From Deltaproteobacteria bacterium (lineage in GTDB: Bacteria; Myxococcota_A; Polyangia; Haliangiales; J016), in the NCBI GenBank assembly GCA_003696105.1, contig RFGE01000326.1, positions 1 through 46,620 of the forward strand: a DNA stretch of 46,620 bases. Direction: 5' to 3'. The position numbers and the translations under genes were made by a program. Of this stretch, positions 33,712 through 42,891 are shown one piece after another. A model generated the notes under the pieces. The model had not been told where the DNA came from and ran no database searches. It saw only the letters and a list, made by a program, of their open reading frames with translations. The first letter of the stretch is position 1, and each line of letters begins with the position of its first letter.

Positions 33712-35297
33712 GAGTCGAGCACCTCGCGGAGAACGCCGAGCAGACGCTCTTCGGTAAACGGTTTGGCGATGAATGCGATGTCCCGGTCGCCGATGCGACC
33801 GGGCACGGTGGCCGTTGCATACCCGCTCATGAGCACCGCGTGCAACCCCGGCCGCCGCGCGATCGCGCGTTCGATCACGTCGATCCCGGATGCATCCGGC
33901 AGCATCAGGTCCGACAATACGAGCTGAATGTCGCCGGCGTCGCGGTCGAGGGCCGACAGCGCATCCTCTGCGCTGCCCACGGCGATCGCGCGGTAGCCGG
34001 CGCGGTCGAGCACGTGGGCGATGACCGCGCGCACGCGCGCGTCGTCCTCGACCAGCAAGACGGTCTCGCCGGCACCTTGCAGGCGGACGGCCGGGATCGT
34101 GCGGCTGCGGCGCTCCGGTTCTTCCGTGGCCGGCAGGTAGATCGAAAACTGCGTGCCGCGTCCGATCTCGGATGCGACCTGGATCGCGCCGCCGGCCTGA
34201 TCGACGATGGCGCGCACCGTCGCGAGTCCGAGGCCGGTGCCCTTGCCCTCGGGTTTCGTGGTGAAAAACGGCTCGAACGCCTGCGCCACGACCTCGGGCG
34301 CCATGCCGACGCCGGTGTCCTCCACGGACAGGCGCACGCACCGCGAGGGTTCGATTCCGAGCGAGCGCGCGTCGTCGGGCGACAGGGGGGCGTTGGCCGC
34401 GGTCACGCGGATCTCCCCGCCGTCCGGCAGCGCGTCGCGCGCGTTGACGACGAGGTTGACGACGAGTTGTTCGAGCTGCCCGCGGTCCATCTTGACAGGC
34501 CACAGGTCGTCGGCGGCCGACACGGACAGCACGACGTTGTCCGGTAGGGTGCGGGCGAGCAGTCGCTGGACCGCCGCGAGGACGTCTCCAACCGACAGCA
34601 CCTCGGGGGCCACTACCTGCTTGCGGCTGAACGCCAACAGCTGGCGGGTGAGCGCGGCCGCGCTGCGGCCGGCGTCGACCACGTTGGCGAGGTACGCGCG
34701 CAGGTCCGCCGGCGCATCGACGTCCTCGGCTACCTGCGCGGCGAGTTGCGCGTAGTTGAGAATGACGACCAGCAAGTTGTTGAAGTCGTGAGCGATGCCG
34801 CCGGCCAGCCGGCCGACCGCCTCCATCTTTTGCGCCTGCACGAGCTGGCGCTGGGTCTCGTCCAGCTCCTGGGACAGCGCGGTCGTCGCCGCGCGCAGGC
34901 GCCGCTTGTCAGCCGCGTTGCGCAGCTTGACCCGCAGGTCGTTGACGTCGTCGAACGGCTTGAGCACGTAGTCGTAGGCGCCGACGTGCAGCGCTTCGAT
35001 CGCCGAGTCGAGCGAGGCGTAGCCCGTCATCAGGATCGTCTCGCAGTCGGGTTGGTCCGCCTTGATCGCCCGCATGACGTCGAGGCCGGAGCCGTCCGGC
35101 AGGTTCTTGTCGACCAGAGCGACGTCGATCGGTGCGTACGCGCGCGCGCAGGAGATGGCGGTGGCGACCGTGTCCGCGAGGACGACTTCGCACCCGTCTT
35201 GCGCGAGCACGGTCTCGAGCAACATCTGGACGACCTTCTCGTCGTCGACGACGAGCACGCGGACGGGATCGGCCGTCGGTTGCAACGGGGTCGTCAT
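33708..35297 (-). CDS. Hybrid histidine kinase (REC-HisKA-HATPase-REC)
   Basis: 529 residues, soluble. N-terminal receiver with phospho-Asp63 (ALVDKNLPDGSG) and VVDDE. HisKA with H170 (GGIAHDFNNLL), N-box (NLVVNARDAL), D/G1 (EDTGVGM) and G2 (KGTGLGL). The C-terminal receiver has D463 (LSDLMLPDASG). It has no sensor or transmembrane domain, so input must come from another kinase through the first receiver or a partner. ATG 35297 is chosen because the longer frame only adds Arg/Thr-rich sequence upstream. No DNA-binding output domain is present, so the phosphorelay partner is elsewhere. It heads the minus-strand run down to 28040. Confidence 0.93.
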   Translation of the reverse strand: MTTPLQPTADPVRVLVVDDEKVVQMLLETVLAQDGCEVVLADTVATAISCARAYAPIDVALVDKNLPDGSGLDVMRAIKADQPDCETILMTGYASLDSAIEALHVGAYDYVLKPFDDVNDLRVKLRNAADKRRLRAATTALSQELDETQRQLVQAQKMEAVGRLAGGIAHDFNNLLVVILNYAQLAAQVAEDVDAPADLRAYLANVVDAGRSAAALTRQLLAFSRKQVVAPEVLSVGDVLAAVQRLLARTLPDNVVLSVSAADDLWPVKMDRGQLEQLVVNLVVNARDALPDGGEIRVTAANAPLSPDDARSLGIEPSRCVRLSVEDTGVGMAPEVVAQAFEPFFTTKPEGKGTGLGLATVRAIVDQAGGAIQVASEIGRGTQFSIYLPATEEPERRSRTIPAVRLQGAGETVLLVEDDARVRAVIAHVLDRAGYRAIAVGSAEDALSALDRDAGDIQLVLSDLMLPDASGIDVIERAIARRPGLHAVLMSGYATATVPGRIGDRDIAFIAKPFTEERLLGVLREVLDS

Positions 35298-35312
35298 GGT
35301 CGTGCGCCAACC

Positions 35313-35328
35313 GGTACGACAGCGTACC
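35313..35328. promoter_or_regulatory. Inverted repeat between divergent kinase genes
   Basis: GGTACG and CGTACC flank four bases in the 55-bp gap between the two divergent kinase genes. It could be a shared operator. No confident -35/-10 pair was found on either strand. Confidence 0.35.
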
Positions 35329-35352
35329 ATAGGGTCACGGAGAGCCTGCCGT

Positions 35353-37194
35353 TTGGGGGTGCGCCCAAAACTCGTCGTCATCGTCCTGTTCGTCGCGCTC
35401 GTGCCATTGGCCGTGTCCGCGTTCACGGCGCTGCGCGTCCATCGCGCGGCGTTCGACCGCGAGGTGGCGGCGCGCCAGCGGGATGCGGCGCGCTACGGCG
35501 CGGCCCTCGCGAGCGCGGCCCTCGACGACGCGCGCCGCACGTTCGCGGCGGCGGCGCGCCCGATCCCGTGGGGCGAGCTGTCGGCAGACGAACTCGCCGG
35601 AGCGGTGTCCCTCGTGTACCAGCAACGTGACGACGTGGTCGTGGCTCAACTGCTCGACGAGGCTGGCGACGGCGTGGGGCCGGCCGCATACGTGGACGCG
35701 CGAGCAGCGGCCGGCGGGGCGCACGCCGCGCACCCCGCGGCGACCGGTGCATTGCTCGAGCGCGTCGCGGCCGCCATCCCGGTCGGCGCGCGCCAGCGCG
35801 ACGAGGTGGCCGTCGGCGCTCCGTTTGCCGGGCCGCACGGGCGCACGTACGTCGCGTTGGCCGTGCCGGTCGCCGGGCCGGCGGGCCGGCCGTGGACGCT
35901 CGCGGTGGCGATCGACCTGGCGCCGCTTTGTGCTGCGCTGCAGGGCGCGCCGTCGGACGGCCTGCAGATGGTGCTGGCCGACCGCGACGGCCGCGCGGTG
36001 TGCCACGCGCCCGGCGCGCCGCCGCTGGCGCCCGTGGCCGACGTGGTGCGGCGTGCCGCCGGCGGGCAGTTGGTTTCGTTCGACGGTCCGACCGGCGAGC
36101 GGCTGGTCGCCGCGGTTGCCCCCGCGGCGTTGGGCTGGTCGGTGATCGCGCAGCAGCCCGCCGCGCGCGTGAGCGCGCCCGCGCGCACGATGCGCGCGCG
36201 CACCTGGTACTGGCTCGCCGTCAGCGCCGTCGTGGCGGTGGTCGCGGGGCTGGTGCTCGCGCAGGGGATCGTCGGCCCGGTGCGCGCGCTGCGCGCGGGC
36301 GCGGGCGCGCTGGCGAGCGGCGATCTGTCGCACCGCATCGCCGTGACCGGGCGCGACGAGTTGGCCGAACTGGCCCGGGCGTTCAACGACATGGCCGCGC
36401 AGATCCAGGCGCGCGACGACGAGATTCGCCGGTGGAACCGCGAGCTGCAGCAGCGCGTCGACGAGCGCACGCGCGAGCTGCGCGAAGCGCAACGGCAACT
36501 GTTGCAGTCGCAGAAGATTGCGGCGGTGTCGTCGTTGGCGGCCGGCATCGCTCACGAGATCAACAACCCGCTCACCGGCGTGCTCGGGCTCACGCAGGTG
36601 CTCCGGGCCCAGGCGCCAGAGGCGCAGCGCCCCACGTTCGACATGATCGAGCGCGAGGCCCGTCGCATCCGCGACATCGTGCAGACGCTCCAGGGCTTTT
36701 CGCAGGAGTTCGCAGGCGAAGGTATGGCGGCCGTCGACGTGCGGGGCGTGGTCGACGCGGCGGTGGAGATGGTGGCGGCCCGGGTCGACCGCGGCGAGAT
36801 CGAACTCGTGTGCGACCATGCCGCGGATCTGCCGCCGATCCGCGGCAACGCGGGGCAGCTGCGCCAGGCGGTCCTGCACGTCCTCACGAACGCGATCGCT
36901 GCGACCCCGCCGGGCGGTCGCGTGACCGCGTCGACGCGATCGGTGGAGGGCGGCGCGGTGAGGGTCGCCGTGTCCGACACCGGCGCCGGGATCGCTCCAG
37001 AGATTCTTGATAGAATCTTCGAGCCCTTCTTCACCACCAAGCAGGAGTGGGAGGGGCGGGGGCTCGGTTTGACGGTCGTCTACCGCATCGTCGAGGAACA
37101 CGGCGGCTCGATTCACGTCGACAGCGAGGTCGGGCGAGGTACCACCGTGGCGATCGTGCTGCCCGCCGCGCGTGGCGGCGCTCATCTGGTGTAG
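35353..37194 (+). CDS. Membrane sensor histidine kinase (sensor-HAMP-HisKA-HATPase)
   Basis: About 613 residues. TTG 35353 is preferred because GGAGAG (35339-35344) is 8 nt upstream; GTG 35359 would shorten it by two codons. Helix 1 (LVVIVLFVALVPLAVSAF), a periplasmic sensor of about 250 residues with an Arg/Ala-rich first helix, and helix 2 near residue 290. HAMP (GPVRALRAGAGALASGDLSHRI...DELAELARAFNDM), then a coiled coil. HisKA phospho-His is in AAGIAHEINNPLTG, with N-box NAIAATPPGG, DTGAG and GRGLGLTV. The G2 spacer TTKQEWEG is unusual, but the loop is intact. It is separated by 3 nt from a second kinase core. Confidence 0.92.
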   Translation: MGVRPKLVVIVLFVALVPLAVSAFTALRVHRAAFDREVAARQRDAARYGAALASAALDDARRTFAAAARPIPWGELSADELAGAVSLVYQQRDDVVVAQLLDEAGDGVGPAAYVDARAAAGGAHAAHPAATGALLERVAAAIPVGARQRDEVAVGAPFAGPHGRTYVALAVPVAGPAGRPWTLAVAIDLAPLCAALQGAPSDGLQMVLADRDGRAVCHAPGAPPLAPVADVVRRAAGGQLVSFDGPTGERLVAAVAPAALGWSVIAQQPAARVSAPARTMRARTWYWLAVSAVVAVVAGLVLAQGIVGPVRALRAGAGALASGDLSHRIAVTGRDELAELARAFNDMAAQIQARDDEIRRWNRELQQRVDERTRELREAQRQLLQSQKIAAVSSLAAGIAHEINNPLTGVLGLTQVLRAQAPEAQRPTFDMIEREARRIRDIVQTLQGFSQEFAGEGMAAVDVRGVVDAAVEMVAARVDRGEIELVCDHAADLPPIRGNAGQLRQAVLHVLTNAIAATPPGGRVTASTRSVEGGAVRVAVSDTGAGIAPEILDRIFEPFFTTKQEWEGRGLGLTVVYRIVEEHGGSIHVDSEVGRGTTVAIVLPAARGGAHLV

Positions 37195-37197
37195 CGA

Positions 37198-37911
37198 GTG
37201 GCGGACGACGACAACGATCGCGCGCAGGTCAACCGGCTCGCCGCCATGGGCGAACTGGCGGCCGGCATCGTCCACGAGGTGCGCAACCTGCTGACGTCGG
37301 TCCGAGGGTTCGCTCAGGTCGGCCGCCGCGAGGCGGACATCGACCGGGCTCACGAGCTGTTCGCGGCGATCGACCGCGAGTCCGCTCGCTGCGTCGATAC
37401 GCTGCAGAGCTTTTTGCGGTTCGCGCGCAAGCGCGCCGTGGCGCGGTCGCGCGTCGACCTCAACGACCTGGTCGACGCGGCGGCGGGCCTGGTTCGCCAC
37501 CAGTTGTCGGCGCACGATGTTCGCCTCACGATCGAACGGGCGGACCGGCCGCTGTTCGTCTGTGCGTCGGCGGACGCCATCGTCGAGGTGATCGTGAACC
37601 TCGCGCTCAATGCGCAGCAGGCGATGCCGCACGGCGGCGAGGTGTCGGTTCGGACGTGCGCCCGCGGCGGCGGCCGCGTCGCCGCGATCGTGGAGGACGA
37701 CGGCCCCGGCGTGCCGCCGGAGCTCGCCGATCGCGTGTTCGAGCCGTTCTTTACGACCAAACCCGAGGGCCAGGGCACCGGGCTGGGCCTCGCGATCGGC
37801 GCGGCGGTGGCGGCGGACCACGGCGGCAGCTTGCGGCTCGAGTCGACCGCGCGCGGGGCGCGGTTCGTGCTGGAGTTGCCGGCGGCGCCGGAGGAGGCCG
37901 GCGTGGCGTGA
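37198..37911 (+). CDS. Soluble histidine kinase core without sensor
   Basis: 237 residues, GTG start 3 nt behind the previous stop. It is only HisKA plus HATPase: phospho-His in AAGIVHEVRNLLTSVRGF, N-box NLALNAQQAMPHGG, EDDGPGVP, and TTKPEGQGTGLGLAIG. No sensor, membrane or receiver domain. NtrB-like core features. It may be phosphorylated by, or form heterodimers with, the upstream membrane kinase. The stop overlaps the next start as GTGA (37908-37911). Confidence 0.9.
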   Translation: MADDDNDRAQVNRLAAMGELAAGIVHEVRNLLTSVRGFAQVGRREADIDRAHELFAAIDRESARCVDTLQSFLRFARKRAVARSRVDLNDLVDAAAGLVRHQLSAHDVRLTIERADRPLFVCASADAIVEVIVNLALNAQQAMPHGGEVSVRTCARGGGRVAAIVEDDGPGVPPELADRVFEPFFTTKPEGQGTGLGLAIGAAVAADHGGSLRLESTARGARFVLELPAAPEEAGVA

Positions 37912-38843
37912 GCAGGCGGCTGGCGGCGGCGTGTGCGCTCGCGGCGGCGGTGGTCGCGCTCGCGGTGGCGGTGTCGCGCACCCTGTTCGAGGACGCGCCG
38001 GTCGTCCCCGCGGACGCCGCGCCCGCACGGGCCGCCGCCGCACCGCCGAGGCCGCCGGACGCCGCACCGGCCGGCGGCGTCGCGTGGGTCGTCGACGTCA
38101 CCGGTGTCGTCGAACGCGCGACGTCGGGCGGCCGATGGACGCCGGTCGCTGCCGGCGACACCCTGTCGGTCGACGACGTGTTGCGCACCGGAACCCTGGG
38201 GCGCGTCACGATCGCCGTCGGCGACGCCGAGGTTCGACTCGACCCGGACACGGTGTTCGCCGTGAGCGCGCTTACCGACGCGGTCACGCGGGTCCAACTC
38301 GGCGAGGGTCGCATCGCGGCCACCGTGCGCGACGGCGGCCGCCGCTTCGGCGTCGCCGTGCGCGGCAGCGACGCCGTCGCCGAGACGGCGGCGGGCGCGT
38401 TTTCCGTGCTGTCGGCCGGGCACGGGGATGCGACGGTCGCGGCGACGCGGGGCGAGGTGACGCTGTCGGCCAACCGGCGGACCGTCACCGTTCGCGCCGG
38501 CCAGCAGTCGGTCGTCGCGCCGGGATCGGCCCCGACCGCGCCGGCGCCGATTCCGCCGTCGCTGTTTTTGAAGGTCAAGGCCCCGGGGCGCGTCGCGCGC
38601 TCCCGCGAGGTCACGCTGCGCGGTCGGACCGCGCCCGGAGCCGTCATTCGCATCAACGGCGAGCGCGTGGCCGTCGATCCGTCCGGCGCCTTCGAGCACT
38701 CGGTGGCCCTGCGAGAGGGGAGAAACCGCGTCGACGTCGAGACGCGCGACGCCACCGGCCGTGCGCGCACATCGCAGGTCGACGTCGAGGTCGACACGAC
38801 CGGTCCGGCGGTGGGAGGGGACGTGGTATGGGGCGCGCCGTAG
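37908..38843 (+). CDS. FecR-domain protein with C-terminal Ig-like domain
   Basis: 311 residues, GTG start. An N-terminal hydrophobic segment (about 4-24) acts as signal or anchor. Residues about 55-200 are FecR-like: VVDVTGVVERATSGGRWTPV, GDTLSVDDVLRTG, RVTIAVGDAEVRLDPDTV. A Pro-rich spacer leads to an Ig-like fold of the glucodextranase-B type (VKAPGRVARSREVTLRGRTAPGAVIRINGERV). Periplasmic. FecR normally relays an outer-membrane signal to a sigma factor; none is present here, and two kinases precede it. It overlaps the next gene by 16 nt. Confidence 0.82.
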   Translation: MSRRLAAACALAAAVVALAVAVSRTLFEDAPVVPADAAPARAAAAPPRPPDAAPAGGVAWVVDVTGVVERATSGGRWTPVAAGDTLSVDDVLRTGTLGRVTIAVGDAEVRLDPDTVFAVSALTDAVTRVQLGEGRIAATVRDGGRRFGVAVRGSDAVAETAAGAFSVLSAGHGDATVAATRGEVTLSANRRTVTVRAGQQSVVAPGSAPTAPAPIPPSLFLKVKAPGRVARSREVTLRGRTAPGAVIRINGERVAVDPSGAFEHSVALREGRNRVDVETRDATGRARTSQVDVEVDTTGPAVGGDVVWGAP

Positions 38844-41050
38844 CGGCGACCGCCGCGGTCGCGGTGGCGCTCGCCGCGCCGTCCGCGGGTGCGGATGCAG
38901 GCCGCTCGCGGGCCCCCGCGCTGGCGATCGACGCGCCGGCGGTCGCGATCGGAGACGGCAGCCGCGAGCTGGAGGTCGTCGTGCGCGCGACGCCGCCGGC
39001 CGCGGCCGCGGCCGTCGCGCTCGTCGCCAGCGCCGGGACGGTGGGGCCGCGTCGCCCGGCGGGGGAGGGTGCCGTCGCGTTCGCGCTGCGCGTGCCGCGC
39101 GTCGCCGCCGAACTGCGCCTCGCGCTCACCGCGCGCGCGCGGTTCGGTCGCCGGTCGCTCGCGGCCACGGCGTCGATCGCCATCCAGCCGCCGCCGGCGG
39201 AGTCCGTCGGCCGGCGCAGCACCGCGGGGCCCTTCGACCTGCGCGTCCCCGAGCGCGTCCGGCTCGGCCGCGATCGCGCCGTCGATCTGTCGATCGCCGC
39301 GGCGGGCGGCGAGCCGCCGGACGTGCACGCGAGCACCGGCAGCGTGTCGGCGTGGCGCGCGGGAGCGGACGGCCGGCTGCACGCCACGTTCACGCCGCCG
39401 GACGCGCTCGCCCCGCAACTTGCGCTGATCGCGGTCGCGTCGGCCGACCGGTCTCGGGTCGACTGGGCGGCGATTCCGCTCGTCGGCATCGGCTCGGTGC
39501 GCTTGCGCAGCGAGCCGCGGGCGTCGGTCGTCGTGCGCGTCGGCGGCGTCGACTTCGGTCCGGTGCGGACCGACGGGCGCGGCCGCGCGACGCTCGCGAT
39601 CGAAGCGCCGCCCGGCGTGACTGCCGCGCAGACCGTCGCGACGGACGCGGCAGGCAATACGCGGGCCGGCACGCTGCCGCTCCAGCCGCCGCCGTTCGCC
39701 CGCGCGCTCGTGCTGTGCCCCGCGCGCGGGCGGGACGTCGTGTGGGTCGTCGTCGACGGCGCCGGGGCTCCGGCCGCGCGGGCCGACATCCGTGCGACGG
39801 CGTCCGTCGGCACGCTGTCGCCGCCGCGGAACGAGGCGCCCGGGTTGTGGCGTGCGCAGCTGTCGCTGCCGTCCGGCGTCGCGCCCGGTGCGCGTGTCGC
39901 GATCCGCGGCCAACTCGCGGGCGATCCGCACTCTGCGTTCTCGTGCGACGCGCCGGTACCCGTCGCATCGCCTACCGCGATCCGAGTCGCCGCCCGCGCG
40001 CCGCGCTACGTCGCGGGATCGGGGCGCCAACTGGCGGTCGACGTGCGGCTCGACTATCCGACAGCGCTGCCGCCGGCCGACGTCGCCGTCGACGTCCGAG
40101 CCGAGGTGGGCGACGTCGAGGGAGTTCGCCAGGTCGCGCCCGGGCATTTCGTTGCGACCTGGCGGCTGCCCGATCGGTTCGCCGGCCGGCGGCGCGCGCG
40201 CGTCGTCGCCACGGCACCGGGGCTCGCTCCGGCCGAGGCGGTGGTCGACCTCGTGCCGGGCGCACCGGCGCACGTCGTCGCGCGCGTGACGCGACGCCGG
40301 CTGCGGGGCGACGGAGTCGCCGTCGCGCAGGTGGACGTGACGGTAACCGACGCCTACGGCAATCCGGTGGACGGGCCGCTGCCGGTGGCGACCGCACGCG
40401 GCGCCGTCGGGCCGTTCGTGAGACGGGCTCCGGGGCGGTTCGCCGCCCGTTACCGGGCACCGGTCGCGACGCGCGCGGCGGTGGACGCCGTGCACATCGC
40501 GGTGGGCGCCGCGGAGACCGAGGTGTCGATACAACTCCTCCCCGTCCGCCGCCGCTGGTCGATCGCCGCGGGTGCCGGTTACGTCGCCAACTTCGGCAAG
40601 GTCGCCGGACCGGCCGCGTGGCTCGGCGCGCGCGCGCGTCTGCCGGTGTGGCGGCGGCGCATTGCCGTCGGGGTGGCCGCCGCGGCGTACGCGAGCGACG
40701 ACGTGCGCGCGGCGGCCGACGGCGGCGACGACGTGCGCACCCGCGTGACCGGACTGCCGGTGATGGTGCGGGCGATGGTCGAGGCCGGCGGCGGGCGCAT
40801 GGCCGGTTACGGCGGCGTCGGCGCCGGCGCGCTGTGGACGCGCCGCGAGCTGGCGTCGGCGCGCGCCGGTACGGTCGTCCGCACCGGCGCGCACCTGGCA
40901 GCCTCGGCGTTCGCCGGCGGCGAGGTCGGAGTCGGTCCGGGCCGCGCGTTCGTCGAACTCGGCTACTGGCTCGCGCACGTCGACGACGGCGTCACGGCAG
41001 GCAACCCGGCGGGGTTGCGCGCCGTCGCCGGCTATCGGCTCGATCTGTGA
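38828..41050 (+). CDS. Large Ig-like repeat protein with barrel-like C-terminus
   Basis: 740 residues with a signal peptide (AVALAAPSAGADAG). It consists of several beta-rich Ig-like repeats (about 20-560), marked by patterns such as RVGGVDFGPVRTDGRGRATLAI and DVTVTDAYGNPVDGPLP (invasin-like). The last ~180 residues (about 565-740) show alternating amphipathic strands: WSIAAGAGYVANFGKV, RIAVGVAAAAYASDD, MAGYGGVGAGALWTRRE, AFVELGYWLAHVDD, ending in GYRLDL with hydrophobic residues at alternate positions. This fits a small outer-membrane beta barrel. Start ATG lies inside the FecR gene end. Surface or outer-membrane function unknown. The stop abuts the convergent REC-EAL gene. Confidence 0.68.
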   Translation: MGRAVAATAAVAVALAAPSAGADAGRSRAPALAIDAPAVAIGDGSRELEVVVRATPPAAAAAVALVASAGTVGPRRPAGEGAVAFALRVPRVAAELRLALTARARFGRRSLAATASIAIQPPPAESVGRRSTAGPFDLRVPERVRLGRDRAVDLSIAAAGGEPPDVHASTGSVSAWRAGADGRLHATFTPPDALAPQLALIAVASADRSRVDWAAIPLVGIGSVRLRSEPRASVVVRVGGVDFGPVRTDGRGRATLAIEAPPGVTAAQTVATDAAGNTRAGTLPLQPPPFARALVLCPARGRDVVWVVVDGAGAPAARADIRATASVGTLSPPRNEAPGLWRAQLSLPSGVAPGARVAIRGQLAGDPHSAFSCDAPVPVASPTAIRVAARAPRYVAGSGRQLAVDVRLDYPTALPPADVAVDVRAEVGDVEGVRQVAPGHFVATWRLPDRFAGRRRARVVATAPGLAPAEAVVDLVPGAPAHVVARVTRRRLRGDGVAVAQVDVTVTDAYGNPVDGPLPVATARGAVGPFVRRAPGRFAARYRAPVATRAAVDAVHIAVGAAETEVSIQLLPVRRRWSIAAGAGYVANFGKVAGPAAWLGARARLPVWRRRIAVGVAAAAYASDDVRAAADGGDDVRTRVTGLPVMVRAMVEAGGGRMAGYGGVGAGALWTRRELASARAGTVVRTGAHLAASAFAGGEVGVGPGRAFVELGYWLAHVDDGVTAGNPAGLRAVAGYRLDL

Positions 41051-42766
41051 TCAATCGCCGATGATCGCCGACAGCGGTTGCGGGCGGGCAAACAGGTAGC
41101 CCTGTAGCAGCGGGCACCCGAGCGACACCAGCGCGTCGCGCTGCTCTTCGGTTTCGACGCCCTCGCCGATCACGGTCATGCGCTCGTCGGCGGCGAACTC
41201 GATGATGTGCTTGACCAAACGGCGCGCGCTGGTGTCGCGCTGCATGCTGTGGACGAGCTTCATGTCGAGCTTGACGAAGTCCGGCTGCAGGATCGCCAAC
41301 GAGTTGAGTCCCGAGTACCCGGCGCCGAGGTCGTCGAGCGCCACGCGGTAGCCGATGCGCTTGAGCTGTTGGACGACCGCCTTGACGCGGTCGTAGTCGG
41401 TGATGCCGGCGACCTCGGTGATCTCGAACACGATCCGGTCGGTCCACGGCGCCAGGTACGGCTGCGGCTCGACGATCTCGGGATCGTTGACCTCGTGCGG
41501 GTGCAGGTTGATGAACAGCAGCGTGCCAGCCGGCAGGTTTTCGATCGCCGGAATGCTGCCTTCCCGCAGAGACCGGCCCAGCTCGCGCAGCCGGCCGGCC
41601 CGCTCGGCGGCGCGAATCAGCACCAGCGGGTTCTTGAACTGTTTGTCGCGCGGGCGGACGAGCGCTTCGAAGCCGAACACCTCGCCCGTCCCCGCGTACA
41701 CGATCGGCTGATAGACGAAGTCGAAGTCGCACTTGACGATGGCGGCGTCGAGCGCTTCGAGCCGCCGTGCTTCGGTCGCCGACGTTCGCGTGCCGCCCGC
41801 CTTGTCCGGCAGCGACGCCTCGTAGGCGATCGCGCGATTGCGGCCGCTGCGTTTTGCGTTGTACAGGGCGACGTCGGCGCGCTCGATCAGCAGGAGCCGA
41901 TCGGCGGCGTCGTCGGGCACCGATGCGATGCCGATCGACAGGGTCGGCCGCGGAAGGTCACGCGACGCGAAGTCGAACGCGGCGACGCGCTGCCGGAGCA
42001 GTTCCGCCCGCTCGAGCGCCGTCTTCTTGTCTGTGTCGGTGAGCACGACGGCAAACCGGTCGGCGCCGAACCGGGCGACGATGTCGTGCGGGCGCACGCG
42101 CAGGCCACCCTGCGATCCGATCCCGGCGAGGATTTCGGCGATCGCGACCAGCAGTTCGTCGCCGACCGCGTGGCCCAGCGCGTCGTTGATCTGGCGGAAG
42201 TTGTCTATGTCGATCAGCAGCAGCGACAGCTGGCCTTCGGTCGCCTCGGCGCGGCCGATCTCGCGCTCGAGCGCCTCCTGAAACAGCGCGTGATTGTACA
42301 GGCGGGTGAGCGGGTCGCGCACCGCCAGCTCTTCGAGCAGCCGGTTCTTCTCCTGCAACTCGGCGAGCAGGCGGCGGTTCTCCTGTTTGATCGCGTGCAG
42401 GCGGATGACCCGCTCCAGGCACGCATACACGCTGTCTACGTCCGAGAACGGCTTTTCCAGGTACTCCGCGACGCCGGCGCGGAGCGCGTCGATGGCCGAC
42501 TGGAGGTTGCCGTACGCCGTGACGATGACCGTCTCACACGTCAGGTCCTGGTCGCGCACGTAGCGCGCGACGTCGAGCCCCGACGCGTCCGGCAAGTTCT
42601 TGTCGATGAGGGCGATGTCGAACGCGCCGACGCGCAACAGCTCCATCGCCCGCGCCGCGGTGTCGACCAGCTCGACCGAAAACCCCTGCGGTTCGAGGAT
42701 CATCCGCAAAAACTCGCGCACCGAGGGCTCGTCGTCGACGACCAGGACCGACAGGCCCGTGCCCAT
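41051..42766 (-). CDS. Response regulator with degenerate GGDEF and intact EAL domain
   Basis: 571 residues. Receiver (D55 in [12 protein letters not shown]) at 1-120, a coiled coil at 125-148, and a GGDEF domain at about 150-315 whose signature reads GADRF (234-238) instead of GGDEF, so cyclase activity is improbable; it may bind GTP. EAL domain at about 335-565: E367 in [44 protein letters not shown] and LLQGYLFA are all conserved, so c-di-GMP phosphodiesterase activity is expected. ATG 42766 leaves the receiver starting at [11 protein letters not shown] 42790 is the longer option. The receiver closely resembles that of the hybrid kinase at 33708. It ends tail-to-tail with the Ig-barrel gene. 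Confidence 0.93.
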   Translation of the reverse strand: MGTGLSVLVVDDEPSVREFLRMILEPQGFSVELVDTAARAMELLRVGAFDIALIDKNLPDASGLDVARYVRDQDLTCETVIVTAYGNLQSAIDALRAGVAEYLEKPFSDVDSVYACLERVIRLHAIKQENRRLLAELQEKNRLLEELAVRDPLTRLYNHALFQEALEREIGRAEATEGQLSLLLIDIDNFRQINDALGHAVGDELLVAIAEILAGIGSQGGLRVRPHDIVARFGADRFAVVLTDTDKKTALERAELLRQRVAAFDFASRDLPRPTLSIGIASVPDDAADRLLLIERADVALYNAKRSGRNRAIAYEASLPDKAGGTRTSATEARRLEALDAAIVKCDFDFVYQPIVYAGTGEVFGFEALVRPRDKQFKNPLVLIRAAERAGRLRELGRSLREGSIPAIENLPAGTLLFINLHPHEVNDPEIVEPQPYLAPWTDRIVFEITEVAGITDYDRVKAVVQQLKRIGYRVALDDLGAGYSGLNSLAILQPDFVKLDMKLVHSMQRDTSARRLVKHIIEFAADERMTVIGEGVETEEQRDALVSLGCPLLQGYLFARPQPLSAIIGD

Positions 42767-42891
42767 GTACTCGCGTGGACCCCCCAACACGCGCCAGTGT
42801 AACGCACCGCGGGTGCGCGCGAAAAGGCCGCGCCCGGCCGCAGTGGCGGCTTCGTGCGCCCGTCACCGAAATCCGATAGAAACGCGGGGCA

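Noticed and set aside
42767-42891. Divergent promoters for the REC-EAL and GT-C genes
   Set aside because: TACACT on the minus strand and GATAGA on the plus strand lack a matching -35 element at good spacing.
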